Part shown: piece by piece, positions 12,050-22,190 of the stretch | How positions within the stretch are numbered: the stretch's first letter is position 1 | Layout: the number at the start of each line of letters is the position of its first letter | Assembly: GCF_932526225.1 (NCBI RefSeq) | Contig: NC_064047.1 | Coordinates: forward strand, 10,155,494-10,219,493 | Length of the DNA stretch: 64,000 nt | From: Nematostella vectensis | Taxonomy: Eukaryota > Cnidaria > Anthozoa > Actiniaria > Edwardsiidae | Reading direction: 5' to 3' | Notes under the pieces: generated by a model | Databases searched by the model: none | Seen by the model: only the letters and a program-made list of their open reading frames with translations | What the model was told of the DNA's origin: nothing | Made by a program: the position numbers and the translations under genes

Positions 12050-12680
12050 GCATCCGAAGCAGACTGGGACTCGCCTAATATCCATGATAGCTTGTCATAG
12101 CTACGTGTCGTTATGGAGATATGATTGCAAAATCATCCGAATAGGACTGGGACTCAATTGGAGTTAGTCAAAGTCTATTGTTGTAATGTAAGATATTACC
12201 ACATCATCCGAGGAGGACTGGGACTCGCCTGGAGCCAGGAAAAGTCCAGTGTCGTAATGTTCAATAAGATATAATTACCTAATAGTCCGAGAAGGACTAG
12301 GAAAAGACTGGTGTCAGAAAAGACACCGGTTTCGTAATGTAAGATTTTACCAAATCATCCGAGAAGGACTGGGGCTTGCCTGGAGCCAGGAAACGCTCAG
12401 TGTCGTATTGTAAGATATAATCACCAAATCAACCGAGGACTAGGGCTCGCCTTGGGCTAGTAATACCCATTCTTGTAATGTAAGATATGACTACCTAATA
12501 GTCCGAGAAGGACTGGGACTCACCTGAAGTCGTATACTATAGTGTAAGATAATATAATAACGTAATCATCGTCCGGTAAGGGCTGGGCCCAGTGTCGCAT
12601 GGTAATGTCCAAATCATCACCCGAGAAGGACTGGAACTCCCTGGAGTCAGAATGTAAGATATGATAACCTTATTAGTGGG
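12050..12680. repeat. Degenerate tandem repeat, units about 70-90 bp
   Basis: The motif TCCGAGAAGGACTGGGACTC, with variants, recurs roughly every 70-90 bp. It is followed by GGAGCCAGGAAAAGTC-like and GTCGTAATGTAAGATAT-like segments. Copies have diverged with many indels. One more copy of the core occurs alone near 26990-27010. Confidence 0.8.
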
Positions 12681-13369
12681 GTCGCTTAGCGCACAAAAAG
12701 AGCTAAATCTATACACATCGGACAGAAGCACCAAACTTGGTAATATATAGATTTAGGCACTGCCTAAAGGCGGAGCAAGCATTTGATACCTTTTTGTGTT
12801 GACTGATAGGGGTTATTTAGGGGGATCTAGGTGTCTTTAAAATGTTTTTTTAATTAGATTAAAAAAGTCATTTTTTACTGCCATGTCTTTATGAATTGTA
12901 AAGGCCCGTACCTAGGAGGGGTGCGAACGCACCTCCCCACACACACACACACACAACGGCCAAAGGAACACTTTCGGTTCTCAATAGAGGTGCTATTATT
13001 TGTAGATAAAACTCACCCTGGTATGTAGCCAAATCCGACATTAAATCCCCCTGGAAATACTGCAAAGGCGCGGTCAGATTTTTATTAGAGAACTACCCCC
13101 CCCCCCCCCCCCCCCGGAAATATAAGGTCCACTTTCTTTGATTTCTCACCCCACCAAGAAAAATCCTCGGTATGGGTCTGTTGCATTGGCCCCTCCAAAT
13201 GTATCAAGCAATCACTCATTTAATAATATTTTATTTGCAGTATGAAAGTTAACAAATACTAAACCTTGGTAAGAAAAAGGCTGTCAAACTTTAGGTGTCT
13301 TAATTGAGTCTAATGGTCAACTCTTATTTTCCCTCTTATTTAACTCCACTATCTATATTTCGTTTATTA
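12681..13369. other. Dispersed repeat piece and intergenic DNA
   Basis: 12685-12745 matches the reverse complement of about 26935-26990 (shared CCAAGTTTGGTGCTT and CTAAGCGACC), so it is part of a dispersed element. The remainder has a CA run near 12945 and a poly(C) run near 13088. No gene seen. Confidence 0.6.
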
Positions 13370-14480
13370 TCAAAATAGCATTCTAACAAGCTTTGACCTT
13401 GTGAAGAATATATCAAGGATGTAACAGTATTCCAAAGAATTAGATGCCATACTGTAGTTTTCACGTACTGCAACTGATTATTCAGAAGAATGTGTTAAAA
13501 TTAAACTCCACAAATATACCTCCTTACATGCATTACATATTGGTGCACCCACCCTTTGGCCTTTTTTTTAGAAACTTTGGATCCACCTATACAGGCTACT
13601 AAAAATAAATGCAATGGAGGCAAATCCTAAATTACTGAAAGTTTCTAATTACCAACCAAACCATGTTCATTGATCTATGTTGGGGGCAGAGAGGAATAAA
13701 TATACAAATAAACAAAAAGTCAATGGGGAGCGAAGGAAAGGGAGAAATGTGACTATTTGAAAAAAATGTTACTCTATTCTAAAACATTTATAACAATAAT
13801 GCAATAATAACTTGACTGAGCACTTTCCTAGTATTTTTTCCCTTTCCCTATTACCTTTAGGATTGATATAAAACTGTTTTTTTTTACAAATTTATTAATG
13901 AAAAAGCACAAGTTTGTTGTTATCTTTATATAATTTAAGTACTTTGAGCTAATAAAAAAACCCTTTATAGAACTTGTATCAAAGCTGCATTCTGACCAGC
14001 TTTGCCCTTGCAAAGAAACAAATAATGAATGGAACAGCATTCCAAAGATATAATGATACAGGTTATACATTTCAGGTGCCATATGGAAGTTTTGTCTATC
14101 ACATACTGGTTATACTCCATCACCAAGGATATTACAGTCATGCATTACATATTCGTTTGGTGCACCCACCCTTTAGCATGGTGGCCTGCTGTTTTATAGA
14201 AACCCTGGATCCACACATGCTAATGCTACTCCAAAATTAAATGCAATGGAGAAGAACAAATTTACTTGGGAAGCAAATTCTAAAAAAAAATCCTTGATAT
14301 TACTGAAAGTAGTGCTAAATGAAGATGTCTTATTTCAAACCTAACATATTTTAATTTATTTAGGGTGCAGAGGGGAAACAGCAAATATTATCAATTGCAT
14401 ACAAAAATAGTGAACAGAGATGGAAAAAAGAAATAAATGGGACAATATCTATGATAAAAAAAATTAACAGTAATGCAACA
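13370..14480. repeat. Diverged tandem duplication (13370-13810 and 13965-14480)
   Basis: Both halves contain, in the same order, sequences near AACAG(T/C)ATTCCAAAGA, GCATTACATATT, GGTGCACCCACCCTTT, GGATCCAC and AAATGCAATGGAG, followed by TTACTGAAAGT and a GCAGAGGGGAA-like segment. Similarity is interrupted by many indels, so the duplication is old. It lies just downstream of the proposed terminal exon at 14653-14712 and may include its 3' UTR. Confidence 0.7.
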
Positions 14481-14652
14481 ACACTCTCCTAACATTTCCC
14501 CTTTTCCTCATAATCTTTAGGTTGATAGAAAAAGTTTTCTTTACGGATTTATCATTGAGAGCAAGTATCTTGCTCTAAAAAACCTATTACACTTATACTG
14601 TCGTATAAAAGTAAGAAATCCCCTACTATATTATCTTAATATTTGCCTATTA

Positions 14653-14712
14653 TTATGCCTTCCAGCCTTTAGAATCAATCATGGCCCTCAGGTAGTCCTT
14701 GGTTGGTTTTAC
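14653..14712 (-). CDS. Probable terminal exon of an unidentified gene
   Basis: Read on the minus strand, a polypyrimidine-type acceptor (TTTTATTTAG) is followed by 20 codons ending in TAA. The peptide is VKPTKDYLRAMIDSKGWKA. The composition (charged, amphipathic, with a clean stop) looks coding, unlike the flanks, but I do not recognise the protein. Upstream exons should lie at higher coordinates, and the 10-kb mobile element sits within the preceding intron, about 75 bp from this acceptor. A donor-like CACG/GTAAGT at about 25224 on the minus strand could be the preceding exon border but has no convincing exon attached. An isolated 60-nt match to splice and codon patterns can arise by chance. 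Confidence 0.45.
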   Translation of the reverse strand, partial: VKPTKDYLRAMIDSKGWKA

Positions 14713-14783
14713 CTAAATAAAAGTGAAAACAATTAATTATGTTTTTCTTTCAAAACAATATTTTCATCATGCCATTTATAACC

Positions 14784-14789
14784 TTACTA
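14784..14789. repeat. Target-site duplication, left copy (TTACTA)
   Basis: TTACTA directly precedes the left inverted repeat and is repeated at 24750-24755, directly after the right one. Six bases is the usual duplication length for integrase-mobilised Polintons. Confidence 0.75.
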
Positions 14790-14990
14790 GGGGGGACTGG
14801 GTGGTTTGAGTGAAAATCCCTTGGGAGGTGCGCTGGGCCCCTCCGCACCTCCCAGCCCCATTTTAGGCTTGGGAGGTGCGCTGGGCCCCTCCGACCCTCC
14901 CCCCCCCCCCCCCCCCCCCCCCAACCCCGTTTTAGGCTTGGGAGGCGCGCCGCGCCCCTCAGAGCCCCCCAGCCCCGTCTCATGCAAATG
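14790..14990. repeat. Left TIR with three tandem subunits
   Basis: 14790-14868 is the inverted match to 24671-24749, with about ten differences over 79 bp. After it, the portion containing TTAGGCTTGGGAGG and GCGCCCCTC-like sequence is repeated (about 14864-14935 and 14933-14985) with divergence, so the left end has three subunits and the right end one. A long C run (about 14890-14922) interrupts the second subunit. Confidence 0.85.
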
Positions 14991-14998
14991 AGGCCCCG

Positions 14999-15112
14999 CG
15001 TAGATTAATAATTGCTAATTATCAATCTACGTCGGGACCAGTTCGCGTAGATGGGTAATTAGCAAAAGTAAATCTGCGCAAAACACACTCCGCGTAGATG
15101 AATAGTTAGCAA
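14999..15112. promoter_or_regulatory. Palindrome plus direct repeats near left end: possible origin or promoter
   Basis: 14999-15031 is an imperfect palindrome whose arms begin and end CGTAGATT and AATCTACG. It is followed by two direct repeats of the form CGCGTAGATGNNTANTTAGCAA at 15044 and 15091, which contain the arm sequence. The cluster lies between the TIR and the first ORF, is AT-rich in an otherwise GC-rich element, and has the look of iterons or operator sites. Function is inferred from position only. Confidence 0.4.
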
Positions 15113-15234
15113 TGGTAAGCAATCATTAATCCGCTGTCTATCGACAGCAGCGGGACTGGGACCTTTCGTAGAAACGAGTGGGAACCTTGCAATTAGACCC
15201 CCGCCTGTCCTGTGGTATACCGAGCGTTCGAAGG

Positions 15235-15525
15235 ATGAAGTGCGGAAAAGATTACTGCGGGTGGCTAAAGGTCGGCCATGCAAACACGTGCGGCCAGAGG
15301 CGCATGGACACCTACTGCAGGGTGCACCTCCAAAGGCTCCGTAAGGGCAGCCCCCTCCCCGTGCCGTCCAGGATCTGCGGCATAGGGACGCAGTCGGAGA
15401 CGCGGTTGTGCCGCCCCTGCGGAGCGAATCTTGAGGGGCAGAGGATGCGCGGCATCGAGAGGCGCGCTCGGGAATGGTTCGCACTCGTCCTGTCTGATAT
15501 CGCAGCCCGCGATACGGGCAGTTAG
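15235..15525 (+). CDS. Small cysteine-rich (zinc-binding) element protein
   Basis: A 96-codon frame from ATG 15235. It starts MKCGKDYCGW and contains further Cys/His residues (TCGQRRMDTYCRVH and, later, ICGIG and RLCRPCG), compatible with two small zinc-binding modules. The C-terminal third is basic and helical in appearance (RGIERRAREW). It is the first gene inside the left end and lies upstream of the polymerase/helicase gene on the same strand. I do not recognise a named family. A DNA-binding or replication accessory role is a guess from its position. The 3' part overlaps the first copy of the local tandem repeat. Confidence 0.5.
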   Translation: MKCGKDYCGWLKVGHANTCGQRRMDTYCRVHLQRLRKGSPLPVPSRICGIGTQSETRLCRPCGANLEGQRMRGIERRAREWFALVLSDIAARDTGS

Positions 15526-15690
15526 AGACTGGGTGGCACAAGGCATACCCAAACACTCGTCCCGCCGGCTGCGATACGGGCAATTAGAGACTGGGTGGCA
15601 CAAGGCATACCCAAATACCCGTCCTTTCTGATACCGCAGGGTTGCGATACAGGCAATTAGAGACTGGGTGGCACAAGGCATACCCAAACA
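15497..15690. repeat. Three direct repeats inside the element (spacing 62 and 72 bp)
   Basis: Each copy contains GCGATAC(G/A)GGCA(G/A)TTAGAGACTGGGTGGCACAAGGCATACCCAAA. The copies begin near 15509, 15571 and 15643. The last one ends exactly at the proposed start codon of the polymerase/helicase gene (ATG 15690). They could be a duplicated 5' leader or regulatory sequence. Confidence 0.85.
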
Positions 15691-18600
15691 TGGACGCTTA
15701 CATAGAGGAGATTCTTAATAGCATGTCTGATAAAGAGGCGCCCGCCGTACTGGCAGGGCTGAGGATGCCAAGCGCAAGCTGCTTAAGCCGCTCATGCCGG
15801 CGACCTCGCGGCCAGAGTTAGTCTGGCGCGAGTTCGACCCATTGCTGCTGGAACGGCGGCAAGAGGGCCCAGAGGGCTTAGACCCCGAGGAGTACTATTC
15901 TCTCTTCGTCGGCGGCGCCCATCTTCGGTTCCCAAGCGTGGATGCCACTCTTCGGAGCCAAGACATAAGCGCCGGTGTTTACCAGGAGATACGAGATCTT
16001 GGTGGAGCAGGTGTCATTGCTCTATAGCCGGTTATGCGGGGGCCTGATATTAATGACGACGGCTCGGTGTGGTGGGTCTCGCACGAGCGAGAGTCTCTGA
16101 GGGCAAACGCAGTGCTGCCACTGGTGCTCGAGATGGTAGACCCCGACCAGCGTTACAGACTCTTCACGGTCGTTGGTAAGGCCCCCGCAGAGTCATTGGC
16201 GCCAATCACGGAGGAGGAAGGGCGCTCGGAGCACACGGTTGGTGGGTCGTTAGTCCCCGAATCGCAGTCGGCGCCCTGGAAGGCATCGATGCGGGTATTT
16301 GGGAGAAAGGACGAGAGTACCTCGTCTACGTGAGATTCGAGCTTCGCCCTTTACCTGAGCAAAATGGGGAGCCTGGGCCAATGTTTGAGCGAGAGGGGAG
16401 TGACGCCTTCGCTAACTGTGTTGTGAGCTATGTTGCCGACTTCTTGAGGAATCGCGGCACCTCGCGCTCCCTTGGTCTAACCAAGACACGAGGCAAGATC
16501 CTCGAGCGATATGACAAGAAGCTGGCCACTACGGGATGCACCAAAGAAGACCTCTTTGAGATGGAAAAGAAGCTCGAGATAAAGCTGGTAGCCGTGGACG
16601 CCCTGGGCAACGTTATGTGGGACTCGGGGAAGTACAAGAGGGGGTACACACAAATCCGCATCCCTTGCCACAATAACCACGCCTGGGCGGAGCTTCCGAC
16701 TGAGCCACGTTTGATCGCGAGCGTCCACGGCCTAGACTTCAAGGCTGAGGGGGAGCTTCGTTCGTTATGTCAGGAGAAGGCTCTAACCAGTGCCGCCACA
16801 AAAACTTGCGAGGCAAAAGTGCGAGAGGTGCTCATTCGCTTTATAAACAGGGCGATCCCCAGAAGCACGAGGATCTGGCTGTGTGGGCGTGTTATAGTCA
16901 CGCACGAAGGCAAACTGTACCGATCGGGACAGGACGGGTGAGCAGCTATCGACAGGGCGTTTACAGACGAGACAGGATATGATCCTCAATGGCTCCCTGA
17001 TGATCACCCAGCCTACCAAGAGTACACCAAAGCTACGCACTCGATGGGCGGTGCAATAGGGTATCGCTTCAAAAAGTGGACCCAAAGAGAGAACATCAGG
17101 CCAACGCCTCTTAAATACAGGGACGTCTGGCGAGCGGCGCAGGTTGAGTCCAAAGTGTGGAATAGCAAGGTAAACTTAGGGGCGCAGCCTCATGCGCACA
17201 TCGACATGCGTGCGGCGTACCTAGGATGCGAGGACAGTGTCTTCGGCGGCGCCTCGGACGCCATTGATTTGGTACGGAAATACGGCTTCCCTACGAACGT
17301 GTATCGTATCGCGGATGTTGTGGGACGGCCATTGAGCGAGGTTCTTCAACTAACCGGGGCCATTCAGCTGACCGAGTGGGAGTTCTCTGAGGCCTGCCAC
17401 CCCTACACTTCCGGGAGGGTAGGGCAGCACTTGGAACAAAACGAGGGCTGGATCACCACGCCAGAGCTCAAGGACCTGTTAGACTCGGGTGACCTCGTCA
17501 TGGCCACGACGAGGGAGGTGTTGTATAGCGTCGGAATAAAGGACTTCATCAAGTTCCCCCACTCCATCGCGTGCCGCCCCGGCGGTGAAGATTCGCAGTA
17601 CCCTGAGGGTCGAGATCTCGCTGTCCGTTTCGTAGGCAAGTGCGCTCGCCATGGCGACGAGTCCTCGATCGTAGTCCGCGACCGTGAAGAAGCCGCGTAT
17701 CTGACAAACCTCCTTGCGGGCACCGACCATTTACTTAACTTCGAGCATGCCGACGGGGCTCATCTGATCCAATACAAAGACGGTGTCCGGCGCTCACAAT
17801 GGTACCATATCAGGGCCTTCGTCTTGGCGTAAACAAACATAGCGTTGCGACGCATGTTGAGGCGGATCCCTCGCGAAGACGTCCTCCGAGTGTGCACAGA
17901 TGCCATATACGCCCAGTGGTGTAAAGCTCGTGGAGCGAAATTCGAGGTATGGAGAGTGGCGCCACAAGAAGCCTGGGTACGAGTGGCGACCCAAAGCGGC
18001 TTGGGGTCCAAAGAAGTCGGGGAGCTTGGCCAAGGAGCCAAGCACTGCGCCGAGTCTGCCGTGCGATCTAGTGGCCTTAACCTCTGCAAAGATGTAGCTA
18101 GCCGGCCAAGGAGGATCGGGGAAGACCGAGTGGGCGGTGAGCATGTTCCGCGGCCGCAACGTTGTGGTGCTCACACCCGAGAACGACCTCGCCCACGACC
18201 ATCGCAACAACCCGCGCCTCGCGGTGAAGGCTCAAACCTACCACCACTACCTCTGCATACCAGCGGAGAAGCCGATGGAGAAGTGGGGACCTTTCGAGCT
18301 GGGGCACAAACTCGACCGTCTCGCAGAAGTAATCATCATTGACGAGTGCTGTAAAGTACAGACTAAAGTGCTACGCGCCATCCTAGGGTATCTCGCCACG
18401 AGGCCGTGTCAGGTAGTGTGTTGTGGCGACTATGGGCAGGTCCCGCCCTGGGGAGATAAAGAGGGGCCTCACGATATGCTCAAGGAGTGGGCACAAGGGA
18501 ACATCCGCTGGTTCGAGTCCGACTACCGCTGCCTGTGTGAAGACTGCGGAAAGCCGTACAGTACATGCGACTGCGGCTCTGCCGCGCCCTCCTCCAGGCT

Positions 18601-19438
18601 CCACGACATAAAGGGCCGGATTTGGTGTCAGCCAGATTCCCAACAGCTTGAGGTGTTTCGACAGGAGTGGGATGGGGTGGCGTTCGACCCGGCGGTCTAG
18701 CAGGCCCACCCAAGCGATATGTGGGTGTGCTCGACCAACAAGATGGGGGCTCTTGTTCAGCAGCGATTGGTAGAGCACTACAGGAAAAGCTACCCCCGAT
18801 TGCCAGCAACCATCCGCTTTGACCGAGATGTTAGCGTCGCGCATCGTTATCGCAAGCAAGGGCGGCCAGTGCCCATGCCAGGCAAAAGGGGCGAGAAGGT
18901 CGACGCGTACAAAGGCACGGTTGTCGAGGTTCCTCTCGACGCGGTCCTTAACGGGCTTCCCCTTGAGTGGAAATACGCGGGCTGGGGGATAGTCCACCGG
19001 GTGCAGGGCAAGACTATCCAGACTCCAAGACGTCTGTTTATCATAGACCACAGCTTAGAGGGCTGGATCACGAATGCTGTATACACCGGCATCTCCCGCG
19101 TGCGGCGCGCCGACAAGATAGTCCGCGTGATCCCCCCCGATAACACCCCCGGTGCCTTGGTTCCCACAGGACTGCAGGCTACGCCCAGTGAAGAGCTCAT
19201 TATAGCGCGAATCAAGCGATACGCTATAGACGACGTTCTGACGGTAGACCACGTACTCGGCATGATTGCTGACGCGGAAAAGAAGTGCACGGTCTGTGGC
19301 ACTCAGCTTCTGCTTCAGGGGTACACCAAGAGTCATCCCCAATGCTTCAGTATCGACCGGCTGGACGACAGTCAGGGTCACTACAAGTGGAATGTCAGAC
19401 TCACGTGCCTTAGCTGCAATAGAAGGCACAAGCGCTGA
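15690..19438 (+). pseudogene. Broken fusion gene: family-B polymerase-like, SF1 helicase, HNH
   Basis: Coding similarity runs through three frames from ATG 15690 to TGA 19438. A palm-like part lies at about 17040-17950: motif A-like HIDMRAAYLGC (Asp codon 17203), a SQWYHIRAFVLA segment near 17790, and motif C-like VCTDAIY near 17890. A helicase follows: Walker A GQGGSGKT at 18104-18127, Walker B VIIIDECC near 18330, motif III GDYGQVPPW near 18430, and C-terminal motifs VHRVQGKT and YTGISRVRRADK, as in RecD/Pif1-type SF1 enzymes. The end is an HNH-type zinc nuclease (KCTVCG, FSIDRLDDS, LTCLSCNRRHK). Damage I can locate: frame changes near 15770, 16200-16270 and 17945, and in-frame stops at 16025, 16939, 17830, 18095 and 18698. 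The helicase call is firm; the polymerase call rests on weaker motif matches. Confidence 0.75.
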
Positions 19439-19484
19439 TCACGCTAGCGTGACGCTACGCAACTGCGAACGCGTGAAGCCGTGC

Positions 19485-20390
19485 TTAGAGTACGCCGTGT
19501 AATACAACACTGGCTGTCCGTGCTCCATGACCCTCTAGTATTGGGTATGCCTTGCTTGACCACCACGGGTCCGTCGCTCGCCGTCGGCCCTTGTCCTGAA
19601 GGTCTTCCTCGTTTACGGCGATGTACACCTCCGTTCCGACCTCTAAGGGGACCTCTAAGGGGGGCTTTTCGGCTTTGAGAGGCACGCGCCTCAGCTTTAT
19701 GGCGTCTTTAGGCGCAAAGCCAGTCATGCGAGTCTTCGTTGCGTTTATGTCCGAGATGACGATTGGCAAAGCAGTAACCCTCTCGCGGTTTGTTTCGCCG
19801 GATGCAAGCTCCTTCTATTACTGCGCACGAAATAGGCGCTGAGCCAGCCAGCGATGGAAAGACTCGGCGAAAGCTTGGCTCCTGTGGTGCCCTGGCTCAG
19901 GCAGTCGGACCTCCACCCCGTGGTCTGTTAGGAGCTTTGTGGTAGCACCCTTGAACTCCGTGCCGTCATCAACCATGAGGACTTTAGGCCATGTGAGAGG
20001 TCCCTCTGCATAGATGTCAGCGAATTCGCGGGAGACGACGGCCGCGCTCTTAGTCCTCAGTGGGCGGGCGGCTTTATATCGTGAAGCAACGTCAACGACA
20101 GTCAGGGCATACTTGTACCCGCGGTCGGTTGGCAAGAATAGCAGGTCCGACTGGTGGATACGGTTTGGTATCTGCTCCGAGAAATGGGCGTAGGTAGTCG
20201 GAGGTGGGGGTGTCTGTGTGTAGCCCCCGACGGGCTGCGAGCTTACCCACTTGCGCACTCGATCTATGGAGGCTGAGCCCTTGGGAAGTTTGGCATGCAG
20301 AGCGGTCACTCCCTGGAAGCCACCTCTGGCGTAGTATATAGGACGAAGGAACGCATCGAGTTCTTCGTCGGACATGCGCTTCGCCGCCAT
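19485..20390 (-). pseudogene. Retroviral-type (DDE) integrase of the element, two internal stops
   Basis: Reads from ATG 20390 to 19485 in one frame, about 300 codons, the usual size of Polinton integrases. The N-terminal part is helical (SDEELDAFLRPIYY). The catalytic core shows the first Asp in HQSDLLFLPTD, the second in MVDDGTEFKG, and a Glu about 34 residues later in SQAFAESFHR. The C-terminal part (GFAPKDAIKLR, then GRRRATDPWWS) resembles the small beta-barrel end domain of these integrases. Adjacent TAA and TAG stops (about 19815-19820) cut the frame between core and C-terminal domain. The start codon overlaps the stop of the upstream small ORF (TAATG). An integrase of this type would make the 6-bp target duplication seen at the ends. 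Confidence 0.85.
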
Positions 20391-20671
20391 TAAGTGTCGG
20401 CAATGTACTGCAACAGGTGTATCAGTCTCCAATAGGCGGTTGCCGTCTGCTCGGGTAGTGCCGGGGTGGTCTTTCTGAGGTCGGTAGGCCCTCGGAGAAC
20501 GACATTGGCGAACCTCTTAACGCACTCCCTGTCTGCGCGCCACAACTCGAGGCTTCGGTTAGCAATGTCACCAAAGCTACATAACCCACCCATCGACGGC
20601 ACCTTCGGTGTCACTCGCTTAGCAGCGGCTGCTACCTCGTGCATAGCACTCCACAACTGGTCTGCAATCAT
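20390..20671 (-). CDS. Small element ORF directly upstream of the integrase
   Basis: A 93-codon frame from ATG 20671 (start MIADQLWSAM). Its stop overlaps the integrase start codon as TAATG, the arrangement expected of co-expressed genes. The sequence is helical and charged (RADRECVKRFANVVLRG, TAYWRLIHLLQYIADT), with no membrane segment and no family I recognise. Confidence 0.4.
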   Translation of the reverse strand: MIADQLWSAMHEVAAAAKRVTPKVPSMGGLCSFGDIANRSLELWRADRECVKRFANVVLRGPTDLRKTTPALPEQTATAYWRLIHLLQYIADT

Positions 20672-20747
20672 CTTATACGTATACCTATACGCATACGCGC
20701 AGTATGTATATAGGCCGCCTAGATGCAGCGCCGGAACGGCAGCTGCA

Positions 20748-21163
20748 TCACAGCAAGCGGCTAGCTGTGTAGCCAATGGTGAGAGCGCCGGCGCCAATGT
20801 ACGCCAACTCGGCGTTTTTCTGCGTTTTGCTGGGGATGTAGTAGTCGGACAGCTCAGGAGCCCGCATCGACTCCAGGGATTGTTTTGGTCGGGTCTGGTT
20901 GTAGAGTTTGAGCGCGTAGTCAGTGTCGGTGAAGTTTTGCTTTGCGAGGGCCCCTCTCTCGCGACTTTGCGCTTGCCAATCGAGGATTTTTTTGTCGCCG
21001 CTGTTGGTAGCGTCCCTAGTCTCTCGAGGGCCTTGTCGTGCCTCTCCTTCTCAGCTAAGGCAGGGCTCTCATCGTTCGACAGGAACTTTGCGAGGTAGTT
21101 GCCACCAACGAATACAGTCGCGTTTAGGACGGCGCCACCAACCAAAATCGCGATGGAGGCCAT
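20748..21163 (-). pseudogene. Element membrane-associated protein, one frameshift
   Basis: ATG 21163 opens a frame with an N-terminal glycine-rich hydrophobic segment (ILVGGAVLNATVFVGGNYL), then a charged helix (EKERHDKALE). Coding character then switches frame at a T7 run at 20987-20993 (A7 on the coding strand). It continues with KILDWQAQSR, FTDTDYALKLYN and SDYYIPSKTQK, then a second hydrophobic segment (AYIGAGALTIGYT) before a stop at 20748-20750. The shift at a homopolymer could be a true mutation or a sequencing error. The layout (hydrophobic end, coiled middle, hydrophobic end) resembles a family found beside integrases of such elements. Its function is not known to me; a virion or membrane role is inference. 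Confidence 0.6.
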
Positions 21164-21247
21164 CGAGTAGTGTGTGATGCTGTGTGTACGTGTACATACA
21201 CGAACACGAGTCTAATACATGGCCTACACATGTAGTGTAGGACACTA

Positions 21248-21472
21248 CTACATGGGCAGGATCTTCTGGTCCTCAAGGTAACCCTTCAAAGCGACAGCAC
21301 CTGCAACGGCGGCACTCATTTTTGCGTAGTTCATGGCGTTCGCGGAGGGGTCTTTGGTGAAGTCTTCGCGCAAGACCTTGCGCCCAACCCAGCCGATACC
21401 GGCGACGAGGCCGGTTATGACTGCGGCGTCGGTGATGGTCTTTGTAATCTTGCTTTGCTGCGTCGTTGACAT
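21248..21472 (-). CDS. Small membrane protein of the element (74 aa)
   Basis: I chose ATG 21472 (MSTTQQSKITK); an upstream frame extension has no better start. Two hydrophobic stretches are visible (AVITGLVAGIGWVG and AAVAGAVALKGYL), separated by a charged segment with REDFTKDPS. It ends EDQKILPM. The frame is intact, unlike the large genes. Small two-helix membrane proteins next to capsid genes are typical of Polinton-like viruses. The exact role is unknown. Confidence 0.6.
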   Translation of the reverse strand: MSTTQQSKITKTITDAAVITGLVAGIGWVGRKVLREDFTKDPSANAMNYAKMSAAVAGAVALKGYLEDQKILPM

Positions 21473-21542
21473 ATATATGCGTACACGCGTATGATGCACG
21501 GACGTGCGGATATGGGTGGGGCCCTTGTGTTTAAATGTCTGC

Positions 21543-21848
21543 TTACTCTATTGCTAACAGTCGAGATTTGCACTGTCCGGGTCGGCTCGCCGGAACGGCA
21601 AGCGGTCGATCCTTGATCTGCTGTGCGGCCGCCAGCGGCGGCCTTGCGGGCGGAGTCACGTCGTCGGCCACTACAAGTGGATCGGTAGCTCGCTGATTAA
21701 CAGCTGGTGTACGAGTGAACGCGGCAGCTAGCTCCCACCTACGTGTGTAGAGGCCGATCAATGATACTAGAAGACCAGCGACCCCGATAACCGAGCTAGC
21801 CGACCAAGCAGAGTTGCTTTCCGGGACTGGTGTGTGTGCCGAAGGCAT
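21543..21848 (-). CDS. Single-pass membrane protein of the element
   Basis: ATG 21848 (MPSAHTPVPESNSAW) opens a 101-codon frame with one clear membrane segment (SSVIGVAGLLVSLIGLY) followed by RRWELAAAF and a proline/alanine-rich tail. Near its 3' end the DNA carries the repeated motif GATCGACCGC(T/G)TGCCGTTCCGGCG also seen at 23750-23785. In another frame the same DNA would read DRLPFRRA, so the annotated tail may follow a frameshift. I do not recognise a named family. Confidence 0.5.
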   Translation of the reverse strand: MPSAHTPVPESNSAWSASSVIGVAGLLVSLIGLYTRRWELAAAFTRTPAVNQRATDPLVVADDVTPPARPPLAAAQQIKDRPLAVPASRPGQCKSRLLAIE

Positions 21849-22190
21849 CTTCGGTGCGCGCGCGCAAGCCCTCGCGTCCCTGCGACTCGCTAGCGACCGG
21901 CGACTCAACGTGTTGCACAGTTTTTTTCTTCGCTCTGTTAAATCGGTTTCACTTTGCCAAGCGCCTTCCAGCTTCGACTCGTCCAGGGTGTTTAGGTCGG
22001 GTCGCGGGTGGTTCGGGGCTCGTGATTATCTCCACTAACGCCGAAGGCTACGCGCAGGTTCATGAGCAGTTTGTTCCGCAGCTTGTTTGTCAGGTTCCGC
22101 TGACCCGTTGGGTCGCTGGGCACTAGTACTTCCTTGAGGAAGAAAGCTGTCTGCCAGGGCGTTTGTAGTCCGGCTGGCTAGAGCGGTCTC

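Noticed and set aside
14982-14989. ATGCAAAT octamer near the element's left end as a POU target
   Set aside because: A single 8-bp match; the presence of a POU gene 29 kb away is coincidence unless binding is shown.
16428-18210. Minus-strand frames of 83-138 codons opposite the polymerase/helicase gene
   Set aside because: Shadows of GC-rich coding sequence on the plus strand, with no motifs of their own.
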